From the NCBI GenBank assembly GCA_903923175.1, contig CAIXWQ010000726.1, forward strand, positions 1 through 42,675: a stretch of 42,675 nt of DNA, read 5' to 3'. Below the pieces are notes generated by a model. The model saw only the letters and a program-made list of their open reading frames with translations, was not told where the DNA came from and made no database searches. The position numbers were made by a program, and so were the translations under genes. This DNA is from an uncultured delta proteobacterium (GTDB taxonomy: Bacteria; Myxococcota_A; Polyangia; Polyangiales; JADJMO01). Every line of letters starts with the position of its first letter. The stretch's first letter is position 1. Positions 16,245-24,892 of the stretch are shown here, piece after piece.

Positions 16245-16360
16245 TCAGCCGCGTCCATGGGGGGAATTTCACGCGCAGCCGAGCACCGAATCCGCTCGCC
16301 TCGCGTCGACCGGCCGATACGTTCGATCGGCAGGGCCGTGGTCCGATCGGGGAGGCGCGC

Positions 16361-17851
16361 ATGTATCGAGAACGAATCCAGCTCAAGTCGCTCTGGGGTC
16401 GCGTCGTGGGGGCCGAGGAGGCCGCGCTCCACATCCGCGACGGCATGACCGTCGGCATGAGCGGGTTCACCCGCGCGGGCGACGCGAAGGTCGTCCCGCT
16501 CGCGCTCGCGGAGCGCGCGACCGAGGAGAAGCTCAAGATCACGCTGATCACGGGCGCCTCGCTCGGCAGCGACGTCGACCGCACGCTCGCGACCGCCGGC
16601 GTGCTCGCGCGACGCCTCCCGTTCCAGGCCGATCCCGTGCTGCGCGCGGCGATCAACCGCGGCGAGGTGATGTTCGTCGATCAGCACCTCTCGGAGACCG
16701 TCGAGCTGCTGCGCTCACGACAGATGAAGGGGATCGACGTCGCGGTCGTCGAGGCGGTCGCCATCCGCGAGGACGGCGGCATCATCCCCACGACCTCGAT
16801 CGGGAACTCGGCGAGCTTCGCGATGCTCGCCGACAAGATCATCGTCGAGATCAACCTCAGTCAGAGCATGGACCTCGTCGGCCTGCACGACGTGTACATC
16901 CCCGGACGGAGGCCCAACCGGGATCCGATTCCGATCATGGCGCCCAGCGATCGCCCCGGAATCCCCTACATCCCGGTCGACCCCTCGCGAATCGCGGCGA
17001 TCGTGATCACGAAGAAGCTCGACAGCTCGGCGCCGATCCTCCCCGCCGACTCCGAGACGGACGCGATCGCAGGGCACCTCGTCGAGTTCTTCCGCCACGA
17101 GGTTCGCCACGGGCGGCTCGGGACGAGCCTGCAGCCGCTACAGGCCGGCATCGGCACGATCGCGAACGCGGTGCTGCACGGCTTCCTCGACTCCCCCTTC
17201 CACGACCTGACGATGTACTCCGAGGTCCTGCAGGACTCGACGTTCGAGCTCCTCGACGCCGGCAAGATGACCTTCGCCTCGGGCTCGTCGATCACGCTCT
17301 CGGGCCCGCTGTCGCAGACGGTGTTCGGCGACATCGGGAAGTACAAGAGCCGCCTGGTGCTGCGGCCGCAGGAGATCAGCAACCACCCCGAGGTCATCCG
17401 GCGGCTCGGCGTGCTCGCGATCAACACCGCGCTCGAGGCCGACATCTACGGCAACGTGAACTCCACGCACGTCGGCGGCACGCACATGATGAACGGCATC
17501 GGGGGCTCGGGCGACTTCGCGCGCAACGCCCACCTCGCCATCTTCGTCACCAAGTCGATGGCGAAGGGCGGCGCGATCTCGAGCATCGTGCCGATGGTCA
17601 CCCACGTCGACCACAACGAGCACGACGTGGACGTGATCGTCACCGAGCAGGGGCTCGCGGATCTGCGCGCGCTCGCGCCACGCGAGCGCGCCGAGACCAT
17701 CCTGCGCAACTGCGTCCACCCGGACTACCGCGAGCTCGCGGGCGACTACTTCCGCGAAGCTTGCCGTCGCGGCGGGCACACGCCGCACGTGATGGAGCGC
17801 GCCTTCGCCTGGCACCTCGCGTTCAAGGAACACGGCACGATGCGCGGGTGA
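16361..17851 (+). CDS. Succinate/acetyl-CoA transferase (acetyl-CoA hydrolase/transferase family)
   Basis: A class I CoA-transferase of the acetyl-CoA hydrolase/transferase family, which swaps CoA between carboxylic acids such as acetate, propionate and succinate. GGAGG lies five bases before ATG 16361. The N-terminal half contains GMTVGMSGFTRAGDAKVVP. The C-terminal half has LTMYSEVLQDSTFELLDAG, where the Glu of YSE is the expected catalytic residue that forms a CoA thioester. THVGGTHMMNGIGGSGDFAR and VIVTEQGLADLR are also family signatures. Its 497 residues fit succinate:acetate CoA-transferases (AarC, ScpC, Cat1). Exact substrates cannot be read from sequence. It stands alone, with a convergent gene after it. 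Confidence 0.9.
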   Translation: MYRERIQLKSLWGRVVGAEEAALHIRDGMTVGMSGFTRAGDAKVVPLALAERATEEKLKITLITGASLGSDVDRTLATAGVLARRLPFQADPVLRAAINRGEVMFVDQHLSETVELLRSRQMKGIDVAVVEAVAIREDGGIIPTTSIGNSASFAMLADKIIVEINLSQSMDLVGLHDVYIPGRRPNRDPIPIMAPSDRPGIPYIPVDPSRIAAIVITKKLDSSAPILPADSETDAIAGHLVEFFRHEVRHGRLGTSLQPLQAGIGTIANAVLHGFLDSPFHDLTMYSEVLQDSTFELLDAGKMTFASGSSITLSGPLSQTVFGDIGKYKSRLVLRPQEISNHPEVIRRLGVLAINTALEADIYGNVNSTHVGGTHMMNGIGGSGDFARNAHLAIFVTKSMAKGGAISSIVPMVTHVDHNEHDVDVIVTEQGLADLRALAPRERAETILRNCVHPDYRELAGDYFREACRRGGHTPHVMERAFAWHLAFKEHGTMRG

Positions 17852-17870
17852 GCCGCCGCGCCGCGGGCGA

Positions 17871-18905
17871 TCAGCGCGCGTCGCGGGCGCCGACGACGCG
17901 GTTGCGGCCGCCCTTCTTGGCCTGGTAGAGCCGCTCGTCCGCGCGCGCGAGGAGCGACTCGACGCTGGCCGGCCCCTGCGCGCCGAGCTCGGCGTGGAGC
18001 TCCTGGAGCCCGGCCACGCCGAGGCTCGCGCTGACCGGGATGAGCGTCCCCTGCCACGAGATCGAGAGGCGCTCGATCTCGCCGCGCAGCCGCTCGGCGA
18101 ACGCGGTCGCCCCGGGCTCGTCGACGCCGCGCGTGAGCAGCACGAACTCCTCGCCGCCGATGCGCGCGAAGAGGACGTCGACGCGGATCACCTCGGAGAG
18201 GCGCGTGACGAGCGCCTTGAGCACGGCGTCGCCCGCGGGGTGCCCCCACCCGTCGTTGATCCGCTTGAAGTGATCGATGTCGAGGATGATCAGCGAGAGC
18301 TGCGCGCCGTGGCGGAGCGCGTGCGCGACCTCGGCGCGCGCGCGGTCGTCGAAGAACTTGCGGTTGTGCGCGCCGGTGAGCGCGTCTCGCACGGCCCCCT
18401 CGTAGAGCTGGCGCTGCAGCCGCGACTCGTTCTCGTCGAGGAAGGCGAACCGCATCACGACGTGGGTGCCGATGCGCACGCGGTCGCCCGGCTGCAGCGC
18501 GTGGAACCGGACGCGGACGTCCTCGCCGCCGTCCTGCTGGAGGAAGGTGCCGTTGGTGCTGCCGAGATCCTCGAGCACGTACTCTCCGCCCTGGCGGACG
18601 ATCCGCGCGTGCTTGCGGGAGACGCCGTCGCTGTCGAGGTACAGGTCGCTCTCGCGCCCTCGCCCGATCGAGATCTCGTCGCCCTCGAGCGCGTAGACCT
18701 CGCCCGCGCTCGGCCCGGCGATCGCCGTCAGGTGGGGCGCGCGGGCGGCCACCGGCGCGATCGCCGAAGGGAGACGCCCGTCCACGGCGAGGTTGGTGGT
18801 GCGCGTCTGCTCGAAGTCCTCGCCGCCCCAGCCGACCAGCTCCGGCGGGCGGCTCGAGGGCCGTTGAGCGACGGGACGCTTCGGCTCCGGGGGGCGTGAC
18901 GCCAT
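17871..18905 (-). CDS. FHA-GGDEF diguanylate cyclase
   Basis: An N-terminal FHA domain (about 55-150) shows ISIGRGRESDLYLDSDGVSR, KHARI and GSTNGTFL, the residues that bind phosphothreonine. The C-terminal GGDEF domain (about 170-340) has DALTGAHNRKFF, DIDHFKRINDGWGHPAGD and ARIGGEEFVLL, so the active site GGEEF is intact and c-di-GMP synthesis is likely. No RxxD inhibitory site is seen at the usual place before GGEEF, which suggests no product inhibition. I chose ATG 18905; GTG 18953 would add 16 residues. The protein is cytoplasmic. The FHA domain suggests control by a Ser/Thr kinase encoded elsewhere. Confidence 0.9.
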   Translation of the reverse strand: MASRPPEPKRPVAQRPSSRPPELVGWGGEDFEQTRTTNLAVDGRLPSAIAPVAARAPHLTAIAGPSAGEVYALEGDEISIGRGRESDLYLDSDGVSRKHARIVRQGGEYVLEDLGSTNGTFLQQDGGEDVRVRFHALQPGDRVRIGTHVVMRFAFLDENESRLQRQLYEGAVRDALTGAHNRKFFDDRARAEVAHALRHGAQLSLIILDIDHFKRINDGWGHPAGDAVLKALVTRLSEVIRVDVLFARIGGEEFVLLTRGVDEPGATAFAERLRGEIERLSISWQGTLIPVSASLGVAGLQELHAELGAQGPASVESLLARADERLYQAKKGGRNRVVGARDAR

Positions 18906-18989
18906 CGAACGCGCGAGGGTACGCCAGGGCACCGGCGAGCGTCGAGGCGCCACGCGGGCGCGCGCGACGCCGGGGCCCCGGGCGCAGGC

Positions 18990-19748
18990 TCAGCCGCGCG
19001 ACTCGTACACGTTGAGCGCGGGGAGCTCGATGGCGGTCAGGAATCCGCCGCTGCCGCAGCCCGTGTCGATGCCGATGACGTTCTCGCCGGCCCAGAGATC
19101 GGTGGGATCGTCGGGGGTGTACTGGGAGAGCTCCTGCGGCAGGCACTCGGTGGTGGTGTGCCCGAAGACGACGCGCTTGCCGCGGTAGCCGAGGAAGAAC
19201 TCCTCCGTGCGCAGCCACAGGAGCGGCGTCTTGTCGGCGAGCTCGGAGGGGTGCGACCAGCGGCCGCTCTCGTGCTTGGTGAGCCCGGCGTGCACGTAGA
19301 TCGCGTGCTCGTCCTCGTAGAAGTAGGGGAGCTCGCCCAGCCAATCGAGCACGTCCATGGGGAAGAACGAGCCGGTGCGCAGGGGCTGGAGCTCCTCGCG
19401 TTTGGGCTGTTCGTCCTCGACCGGGAGCGGACCGCCGAGGTACGAGCGGAGCGTCGCGAGGCAGCCGTTGCCGGGCGGATCCACGAAGGCGTTCCAGCCG
19501 TTGGAGACGACCTTGAGCCATGCGTCCTCGTGGTTGCCGCGCAGGGCGACGACCTTCGCGGGGGTCTGCGCCGGCAGCCCGGTGCGCACGTAGTCGAGCA
19601 CCTGCGCGGACTGGGGACCGCGGTCGAGGTAATCGCCGACGAAGACGATGGTGTCGCCGGCGTCGAGCTCGGGAAAGCTGCCGAGGAGGGCGAAGAGCTG
19701 CTGGAGCTCGCCGTGGACGTCGCCGATGGCGAAGGTGCGATTGGCCAT
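18990..19748 (-). CDS. PPP-family metallophosphatase (Ser/Thr phosphatase or ApaH-like)
   Basis: All PPP metal-site motifs are present in order: AIGDVHGE (residues 7-14), FVGDYLDRGP, LRGNHED, VHAGLT and FGHTTTE. Such enzymes remove phosphate from Ser/Thr or cleave Ap4A. Its 252 residues match bacterial PrpA/PrpE-type phosphatases. The start is ATG 19748 (MANRTFAIGD); ATG 19763 is a close alternative. It lies 84 bp upstream of the FHA-GGDEF gene on the same strand, so the two are probably co-transcribed. A phosphatase next to a phosphothreonine-binding cyclase could be functionally related, but that is inference. Confidence 0.88.
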   Translation of the reverse strand: MANRTFAIGDVHGELQQLFALLGSFPELDAGDTIVFVGDYLDRGPQSAQVLDYVRTGLPAQTPAKVVALRGNHEDAWLKVVSNGWNAFVDPPGNGCLATLRSYLGGPLPVEDEQPKREELQPLRTGSFFPMDVLDWLGELPYFYEDEHAIYVHAGLTKHESGRWSHPSELADKTPLLWLRTEEFFLGYRGKRVVFGHTTTECLPQELSQYTPDDPTDLWAGENVIGIDTGCGSGGFLTAIELPALNVYESRG

Positions 19749-19845
19749 TCTCGCGGGGAGCATACGCGAGGCGCGGTCGCAGGGCGGGCGCGTCCGTGTC
19801 CGACCGCGCGAACCGCTGCGGCGGGCGAGCGGGGCGCGCGGTACG

Positions 19846-20715
19846 ATGGCGCGCATGAATGCCCGCTGGCGGTGGTCGCTGCTCCCGGTTCTGCTGGGCA
19901 CTGTCTCCTGCAGCTCGTCGAGCTCGCCCGGCGCAGGCTCGTCCGACGGCGGGGAGGACGCGAGCGTGACCGACTCGGCCACGGCGGCCGACGCGAGCAG
20001 CGAGGTCGCGCCCGACGTCGGCGCGGAGGCCTCGGACGGGCCGACCGACGTCGCGCAGGACGTCGCGCCCGACGTTTCGCCGACCGCGTGCGGTGCTGCG
20101 AGCGCGTGCGACCCGCTCAGCGCGCGGGGGTGCGGGGGCGCGAAGCCGGCGTGCGACGTAGACAAGGGGGTCACTGCCTGCCGCGCCGCCGGCACGGCCA
20201 GCCGCGGTCAGGCGTGCGATCTCGCGACGGGGCCCGCCTGCGCGGCGGGGCTCCGCTGCGACACGACCGGCACCGCGACGTCGGGGCTCTGCCGAGCGTA
20301 CTGCTGCGGCAACGCCGACTGCGTCGAGCCGGGGACGAGCTGCCAGCTGACGATCGGGCTCGGCGCACTCGGGCTGTGCACGCTGCACGCGGGCACGTAC
20401 CTCCCCGCCTTCTGCGGCGTGCTGGGCCCCGTGGGCTGCGATCCGTTCTCGGGCGCGGGGTGCGACGCGAGCTCCTCGCTCTGCGGGTCGCCCGGCGGAG
20501 GCTCGCCGCTCGCCTGCGCCGGCTTCAGCACGCTCCTCACCGAGGGGGCCTCGTGCGGCCCCGCCGTGGCGGGGAGCTGCCCGCTCGGGACGACCTGCGC
20601 GCTCGGCCCCCGCGCCTGCCGTCGCTGGTGCTGCAGCGACGGCGACTGCGACGGCGGCTTCAGCTGCATCAGCATCGACACCGCCAACCTCGGCAGCCTC
20701 GGCTTCTGCGACTGA
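19846..20715 (+). CDS. Cys-rich lipoprotein with duplicated module
   Basis: The signal peptide (MARMNARWRWSLLPVLLGTV) ends at a Cys in VSCSSSSS, a probable lipobox. ATG 19855 is an equally possible start. An Asp/Ala/Ser linker covers about 25-80. The remainder is Cys-rich and contains two related modules. The first has GQACDLATGPACAAGLRC and YCCGNADCVEPGTSC; the second has GASCGPAVAGSCPLGTTC and WCCSDGDCDGGFSC. Many disulphides are likely. Such Cys-rich lipoproteins are frequent in myxobacteria, mostly without known function. It is divergent from the phosphatase gene and convergent with elbB. Confidence 0.8.
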   Translation: MARMNARWRWSLLPVLLGTVSCSSSSSPGAGSSDGGEDASVTDSATAADASSEVAPDVGAEASDGPTDVAQDVAPDVSPTACGAASACDPLSARGCGGAKPACDVDKGVTACRAAGTASRGQACDLATGPACAAGLRCDTTGTATSGLCRAYCCGNADCVEPGTSCQLTIGLGALGLCTLHAGTYLPAFCGVLGPVGCDPFSGAGCDASSSLCGSPGGGSPLACAGFSTLLTEGASCGPAVAGSCPLGTTCALGPRACRRWCCSDGDCDGGFSCISIDTANLGSLGFCD

Positions 20716-20740
20716 CCGAGCACGAGGCCTCGGCGAGCGA

Positions 20741-21406
20741 TCACCCCGCGAGCGCCACGACCTTCTCGACGAGCCGCTCGATCCCGGCCGCGGCCTCCGA
20801 GATCCGATGCGCGAGCATGTACGCGGGGGTCGAGACGATCCGGTTCTCCGCGTCGAGCTCGATCTCCGCGACGCCGCGCGCGACGTGCCTCGCCCCCATC
20901 TGCTCGATCGCGGCGGCGGTCTCGGCGTCGTCGCCGATCGTGAGCCGCGGCGACACCGACGAGCCGCGGAAGATCGCCGCGGCCACCGCGGGCGCGATGC
21001 AGATGAACCCGAGCGGCTTCTGCTGGGCGTGCACCTCGCGGACGAGCCGCGCGACCTCGGGGTGCACCTCCGCGCGCGCGCCCGCGCTCGCGAAGTCCGA
21101 GAGGTTGGTCGCCGCGCCGAAGCCGCCAGGGAGGATCAGGCCGTCGAGCTCGCGCGCGTGGACCGTGGCCGCGTCGCGGATCTTGCCCCGCGCGATGCGC
21201 GCCGCCTCGTGCAGCACGTTGCGGTGCTCGCCTTCGCGCGGCTTGCCCGTGAGGTGATCGACGACCTTGCGCTGCTCGACGTTCGGCGCGAGGCAGACCG
21301 CCTCGACGCCGAGCCGGTCGAGCGCGAGCAGCGTGAGGACCGCCTCGTGGATCTCGCTGCCGTCGTGCACCCCGCATCCCGAGAGCAGCACACCGATCTT
21401 CTTCAT
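20741..21406 (-). CDS. elbB: ElbB (DJ-1/PfpI superfamily, isoprenoid-linked glyoxalase-like)
   Basis: This 221-residue protein starts at ATG 21406, with GGGAGG seven bases upstream. The track merges it into a false 929-residue frame. It opens with KKIGVLLSGCGVHDGSEIHE, the hallmark of ElbB, and has LILPGGFGAATNLSDFA and GFICIAPAVAA with the putative nucleophilic Cys. The E. coli homologue is reported to have glyoxalase activity and a link to isoprenoid synthesis; the in vivo role is unsettled. It is divergent from the next gene. Confidence 0.92.
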   Translation of the reverse strand: MKKIGVLLSGCGVHDGSEIHEAVLTLLALDRLGVEAVCLAPNVEQRKVVDHLTGKPREGEHRNVLHEAARIARGKIRDAATVHARELDGLILPGGFGAATNLSDFASAGARAEVHPEVARLVREVHAQQKPLGFICIAPAVAAAIFRGSSVSPRLTIGDDAETAAAIEQMGARHVARGVAEIELDAENRIVSTPAYMLAHRISEAAAGIERLVEKVVALAG

Positions 21407-21529
21407 GGCGCGACCTCCCGCGGGGGCGCGCGTCGCGCGCTCCGACCCGCTCCGGACGAACGAGAGAATACCACCGCGCCCTGGCCGAAGCGCCGTTGAA
21501 TTGCGGCGCTCGCGCCCTACTTTGAGCGC

Positions 21530-22891
21530 GTGGCCCAGCTCGCACGCCTCTCGTCCGCGCAGCTCGTCGCGCGGCTCCTCGACGAGCCCGAGCTCGTCAC
21601 CGTGGTGCAGGCGCTCGACCCCCCCGTGCTGCGCGCGCTGGTCGAGCACGTGGGGCTCGAGGACGCCGGCGAGCTCGTCGCGCTCGCCACCTCCGCGCAG
21701 CTCGAGCGCATCTTCGACGACGACCTCTGGCACGCCGCGCGCCCCGGCGAGGACGAGCGCTTCGACCCCAAGCGCTTCGCGCTCTGGCTGGAGGTCCTGA
21801 TGGGCGCCGGCGAGGCTCGAGCGGTGGAGCGGGTCGCGGCGATGGACGAGGACCTCCTCGCGCTCGGCCTCTCGAATCAGGTCCTCGTGATCGACATCGA
21901 CGCCCTCGCGACCTCGGTCTCCGAGTCGAGCGACGACGACTACGTGCAGCTCGAGAAGACGCTCGAAGGGTGCCTCTACGAGGAGCTCGAGGAGTTCCGC
22001 GTGATCGCCCGCGACGCCTCGACCTGGGATCCGATCGTGAACCTCCTGGTGGCGCTCGATCGCGATCACCACGACCTGCTCCGGCGGCTCCTCGAGCGCT
22101 GCTGCGCGATCGCGGCCGAGCACATCGAGGAGAACGGCGGGCTCTACGAGGTGCTCACGTCGGCGGAGATGCTCGAGTCCGACGTGGCCTTCGATCGCGA
22201 GCAGCGGCGCGAGCGCGAGGGGTTCGTCGCCCCCTCGGCCGCGGCGGCCTTCCTGCGGCTGGCGCGCGTGACGCCGCTCGCCGACCTGCTCGCGGACCGC
22301 GCCGCCGACCCGCTGACCAAGGCCCACTTCCGCGCCGCGCCAAGCGTGACGAGCGCGACGAGCGCGACGAGCGCGACGAGCGGTTCGCGCGCGTCCGGCA
22401 GCGCGCTGCCGACCATCGCACGCGCGGCCCCCACGGCGAAGGTGCAGGCCTTCCTGCGGGAGCTGCGCGCGGCGGGCGTGCTCGAAGCGCCGGCCTCGCC
22501 GCGACGTCGCCTCTCTGCGAGCACGGACGCGACGCGAGCCACGCTGCGCCGCGCGATGGAAGGGCTGCGAGCCGATCCGCCGGCGCTCGGACGAGCGCTC
22601 GACGAGCTCGCGTACCTCGTGAACGTGCTGTTCGCCGCGCACGGTGGAGAGGGGCGCGGGCTGCGCGCGATCGAGGTGAGCGAGATCGTGACCTTCGTGT
22701 GCGAGCGCGGGCTCGAGCGGCTCCTCGGGCGCAAAGGGCCGACCGACGAGCACCTCGCGGCCACGCTGGCCGAGCGCGGCGTGGTGCTCGCGTTCCGCGT
22801 GGGCTGGCACCTCGTGGGCGGCGACGACTGGAGCGCCAAGGGGCTGCGCGCGGTCGCCAAGGCCGCGAAGAAGGCGCGCAGGCCGGCGTGA
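21530..22891 (+). CDS. DUF6178-like protein of unknown function
   Basis: A 453-residue soluble, helix-rich protein starting at GTG 21530. It opens LSSAQLVARLLDEPELVTVV and LIDALD-like VQALDPPVLRALVEHVGLED. It continues ELVALATSAQLERIFDDDLW and FDPKRFALWLEVLMGAG. I associate this arrangement with the DUF6178 family seen in deltaproteobacteria, from memory and not certain. No catalytic motif or membrane segment is visible. A Thr/Ser/Ala repeat linker lies near residue 275. The gene converges on the methyltransferase gene with a 13-bp gap. Confidence 0.75.
   Translation: MAQLARLSSAQLVARLLDEPELVTVVQALDPPVLRALVEHVGLEDAGELVALATSAQLERIFDDDLWHAARPGEDERFDPKRFALWLEVLMGAGEARAVERVAAMDEDLLALGLSNQVLVIDIDALATSVSESSDDDYVQLEKTLEGCLYEELEEFRVIARDASTWDPIVNLLVALDRDHHDLLRRLLERCCAIAAEHIEENGGLYEVLTSAEMLESDVAFDREQRREREGFVAPSAAAAFLRLARVTPLADLLADRAADPLTKAHFRAAPSVTSATSATSATSGSRASGSALPTIARAAPTAKVQAFLRELRAAGVLEAPASPRRRLSASTDATRATLRRAMEGLRADPPALGRALDELAYLVNVLFAAHGGEGRGLRAIEVSEIVTFVCERGLERLLGRKGPTDEHLAATLAERGVVLAFRVGWHLVGGDDWSAKGLRAVAKAAKKARRPA
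22348..22383 (+). repeat. Four 9-bp tandem repeats in the DUF6178-like gene
   Basis: The unit gacgagcgc occurs three times, with a fourth copy differing in its last base. It encodes SAT repeats in a linker near residue 275. The 9-bp unit keeps the reading frame. Confidence 0.8.
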
Positions 22892-22904
22892 ACGCGGGTC
22901 GCGC

Positions 22905-23795
22905 TCAACCGATGCGCTCGAGCTCCACGTCCGCGCCCTCGTCACGGAGGCGCCGCAGCGAGGTCGCGATCGCCTCGTCTCCGACGTCGATCCCGAGCGC
23001 GCGTCGCCCCGCGCGGACCGCCGCGACCAGGCTGGTTCCGCTGCCGCAGTACGGATCGAGCACGAGCTCGCCCGCGCGCGTGTGGGCGCGCACCAGCGGT
23101 TCGAGGAGCGCGAGCGGCTTCTGCGTCGGGTAGCCCGTGCGCTCCTTCGCCATGTTGTTGATCGCCGCGACGTCCCACACGTCGGCGAGCGAGCGCGCCC
23201 CCTCGGCGAGGTCGTCGAGGGCGGGCGGCCCCACGAACACGTCGAGCTGCTTCTTCGACTGGCCGCGCATGCGCACCGAGCGCGCGGCGATGCGCGGCGC
23301 GACGAAGGTCCAGGCGCTCCCCTTGGTGTACCAGAGGATGGTGTCGTGCTTGCGCGGGTAGGCGCGCGACGAGCTGCCGCCGAGCCCGTAGGTCCAGATG
23401 ATCTCGTTGCGGAAGCCAGCCCGCGGAGCCCCGCCGCGCGGATCGCGATCGCCGACGCCGAACAGGTCGTCGAGCGCGACCGCGACGAGGTGCGCGATGC
23501 GCGCGTCGAGGTGCACCAGCACGGAGCCATCCTCGGCGAGCAGCTCGCGCACGAGCGCGAGTCGGGCCACCACCGACTCGACCAGCGCCGAGCGCCCGCC
23601 CGCCCAGCGGTCGTCGTAGGCGCCGAAATCGCGGCCGGTGCCGAACGGCGGATCGAGGTAGGCGAGCGCGACGCTCCCGCGCGCGCGGCCGTCCTCGACC
23701 AGCGCGCGAAGGCCGGCGAGGTTGTCGCCGTGGAGCAGTCGGGCCCGCGCGGTCACGGCCGACTCATCGCCGCGCAGGCGTGCGTCCGCAAGCAC
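22905..23795 (-). CDS. Site-specific DNA methyltransferase, beta type (N6-adenine or N4-cytosine)
   Basis: The catalytic motif IV comes first: VALAYLDPPFGTGRDF. The SAM-binding motif comes late: LVLDPYCGSGTSLVAAV, preceded by GYPTQKPLALLEPLV (motif X). This circular order is the beta class, shared with MboII- and Mod-type enzymes. The target-recognition region would lie between them (about 125-205, including NEIIWTYGLGG and KHDTILWYTKGSAW). The catalytic tetrad is DPPF, not the commoner DPPY. I chose GTG 23795 (about 296 residues); GTG 23756 is also possible. The track start at 24737 reads through the divergent gene. No restriction enzyme gene is adjacent, so it appears to be an orphan. Confidence 0.88.
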   Translation of the reverse strand: MLADARLRGDESAVTARARLLHGDNLAGLRALVEDGRARGSVALAYLDPPFGTGRDFGAYDDRWAGGRSALVESVVARLALVRELLAEDGSVLVHLDARIAHLVAVALDDLFGVGDRDPRGGAPRAGFRNEIIWTYGLGGSSSRAYPRKHDTILWYTKGSAWTFVAPRIAARSVRMRGQSKKQLDVFVGPPALDDLAEGARSLADVWDVAAINNMAKERTGYPTQKPLALLEPLVRAHTRAGELVLDPYCGSGTSLVAAVRAGRRALGIDVGDEAIATSLRRLRDEGADVELERIG

Positions 23796-23852
23796 GCTGT
23801 GATAGCTCGTCTCGCGAGAACCGGCGGGATCGCCCGGCGAGAAGCACGAGAC

Positions 23853-24881
23853 ATGGGTCAAGCGCTCGGGGCATCCAGCACAACCGGTGGACAGGCGCGC
23901 GGCGGGCGCGGGCGTCGCGTCGCCGCGGCCGTGCTCTTCGGGCTCGTCCCGCTCGCCGGGGTCGCGGAGCTGGTGGCCGGCGAGCGCCAGCACGCAGCGA
24001 TCGCGCCCTGGACCGACTGGACCCGCGCCGCCGACGCCGCGAAGGCCGCCCGCCGGCCCGGCGACGCCATCATCGTCGCGCCACGCTGGGCCGGCTCGCT
24101 CGGCCGCATGGCGCTCGACGCCCAGCGCATCACGCTCGGCAAGCCCCTGGACGACGGCATCGACGTGCGCCTCGCCGCCCGCTCGGGGCTCGAGACGTAT
24201 CGCCGCGCGATCGAGCTCTCGATCCGCGGCAAGGACGACCCCGACGTGAAGGGCTGGCGCCTGCTGTCCGAGCAGCGCTTCGGGCTCGTGTCGGTGCGCA
24301 CGCTCGAGAACCCCGCGCCGCAGCGGCTCGTGCGCGATCTCGCCGACGAGATCGACGCCACCGCGACCGTGTACCGCGCCTCGCCGCTCGGCGCACGCGA
24401 TCCGTGCCGCTGGGAGGTGGGCGCCAACCCCGGGATGGCCTCGCTCGCCAACGGCCCGCGCCCGCCGAGCGACCGCTGGTTCTGCTCTCCGTGGGATCCG
24501 GGTTGGACGACCGTCGGCACGACGGTGATCACGGATCTGAGCTACACGCCCCGTCGCTGCATCTGGATGCACCCGAACGCCGAGCTGATCACGACCGTCG
24601 AGCTGCCGCCGCGGCCGATCGGCGGCAAGGTCGTCGGTCACATCGGGCTGCACGCATTCCACGAGCGCGAGCTGAAGGGCGCGCCGGTGTTCGCGCGCGT
24701 CAGCATCGGCGGCCAGAAGATCGTCGAGGTGCGGCACGCCGACGGCGACGGCTGGCTCCGCTTCGAAGGCGCGACGCCGACGCTCGCGGGGCAGAAGCTC
24801 CCGGTGAAGCTCGAGGTCTGGGCCGAGGCGGGCAAGGCCCAGTTCCGCACGGCCTGCATGGCCGTCGAGCTGCGCGAGTAG
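23853..24881 (+). CDS. Membrane-anchored protein of unknown function, paired with the glycosyltransferase
   Basis: A 342-residue protein from ATG 23853. One membrane helix lies near residues 26-44 (VAAAVLFGLVPLAGVAELVA), with the rest outside the cytoplasm. The C-terminal 120 residues (TVELPPRPIGGKVVGHIGLH through VKLEVWAEAG) look like a beta-sandwich, perhaps a carbohydrate-binding type. Several Cys are present (DPCRWE, WFCSP, RRCIW, TACMA), suggesting disulphides. The following glycosyltransferase gene starts 11 bp after its stop, so the two are likely translated together and act in the same cell-envelope step. I do not recognise the family. Confidence 0.75.
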   Translation: MGQALGASSTTGGQARGGRGRRVAAAVLFGLVPLAGVAELVAGERQHAAIAPWTDWTRAADAAKAARRPGDAIIVAPRWAGSLGRMALDAQRITLGKPLDDGIDVRLAARSGLETYRRAIELSIRGKDDPDVKGWRLLSEQRFGLVSVRTLENPAPQRLVRDLADEIDATATVYRASPLGARDPCRWEVGANPGMASLANGPRPPSDRWFCSPWDPGWTTVGTTVITDLSYTPRRCIWMHPNAELITTVELPPRPIGGKVVGHIGLHAFHERELKGAPVFARVSIGGQKIVEVRHADGDGWLRFEGATPTLAGQKLPVKLEVWAEAGKAQFRTACMAVELRE

Positions 24882-24892
24882 AGGGGCGCACG

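Noticed and set aside
20741-23530. 929-residue minus-strand ORF
   Set aside because: Only its last 221 codons are a gene (elbB, with its own ATG and GGGAGG site). The rest is antisense to the DUF6178-like gene and overlaps the methyltransferase in another frame.
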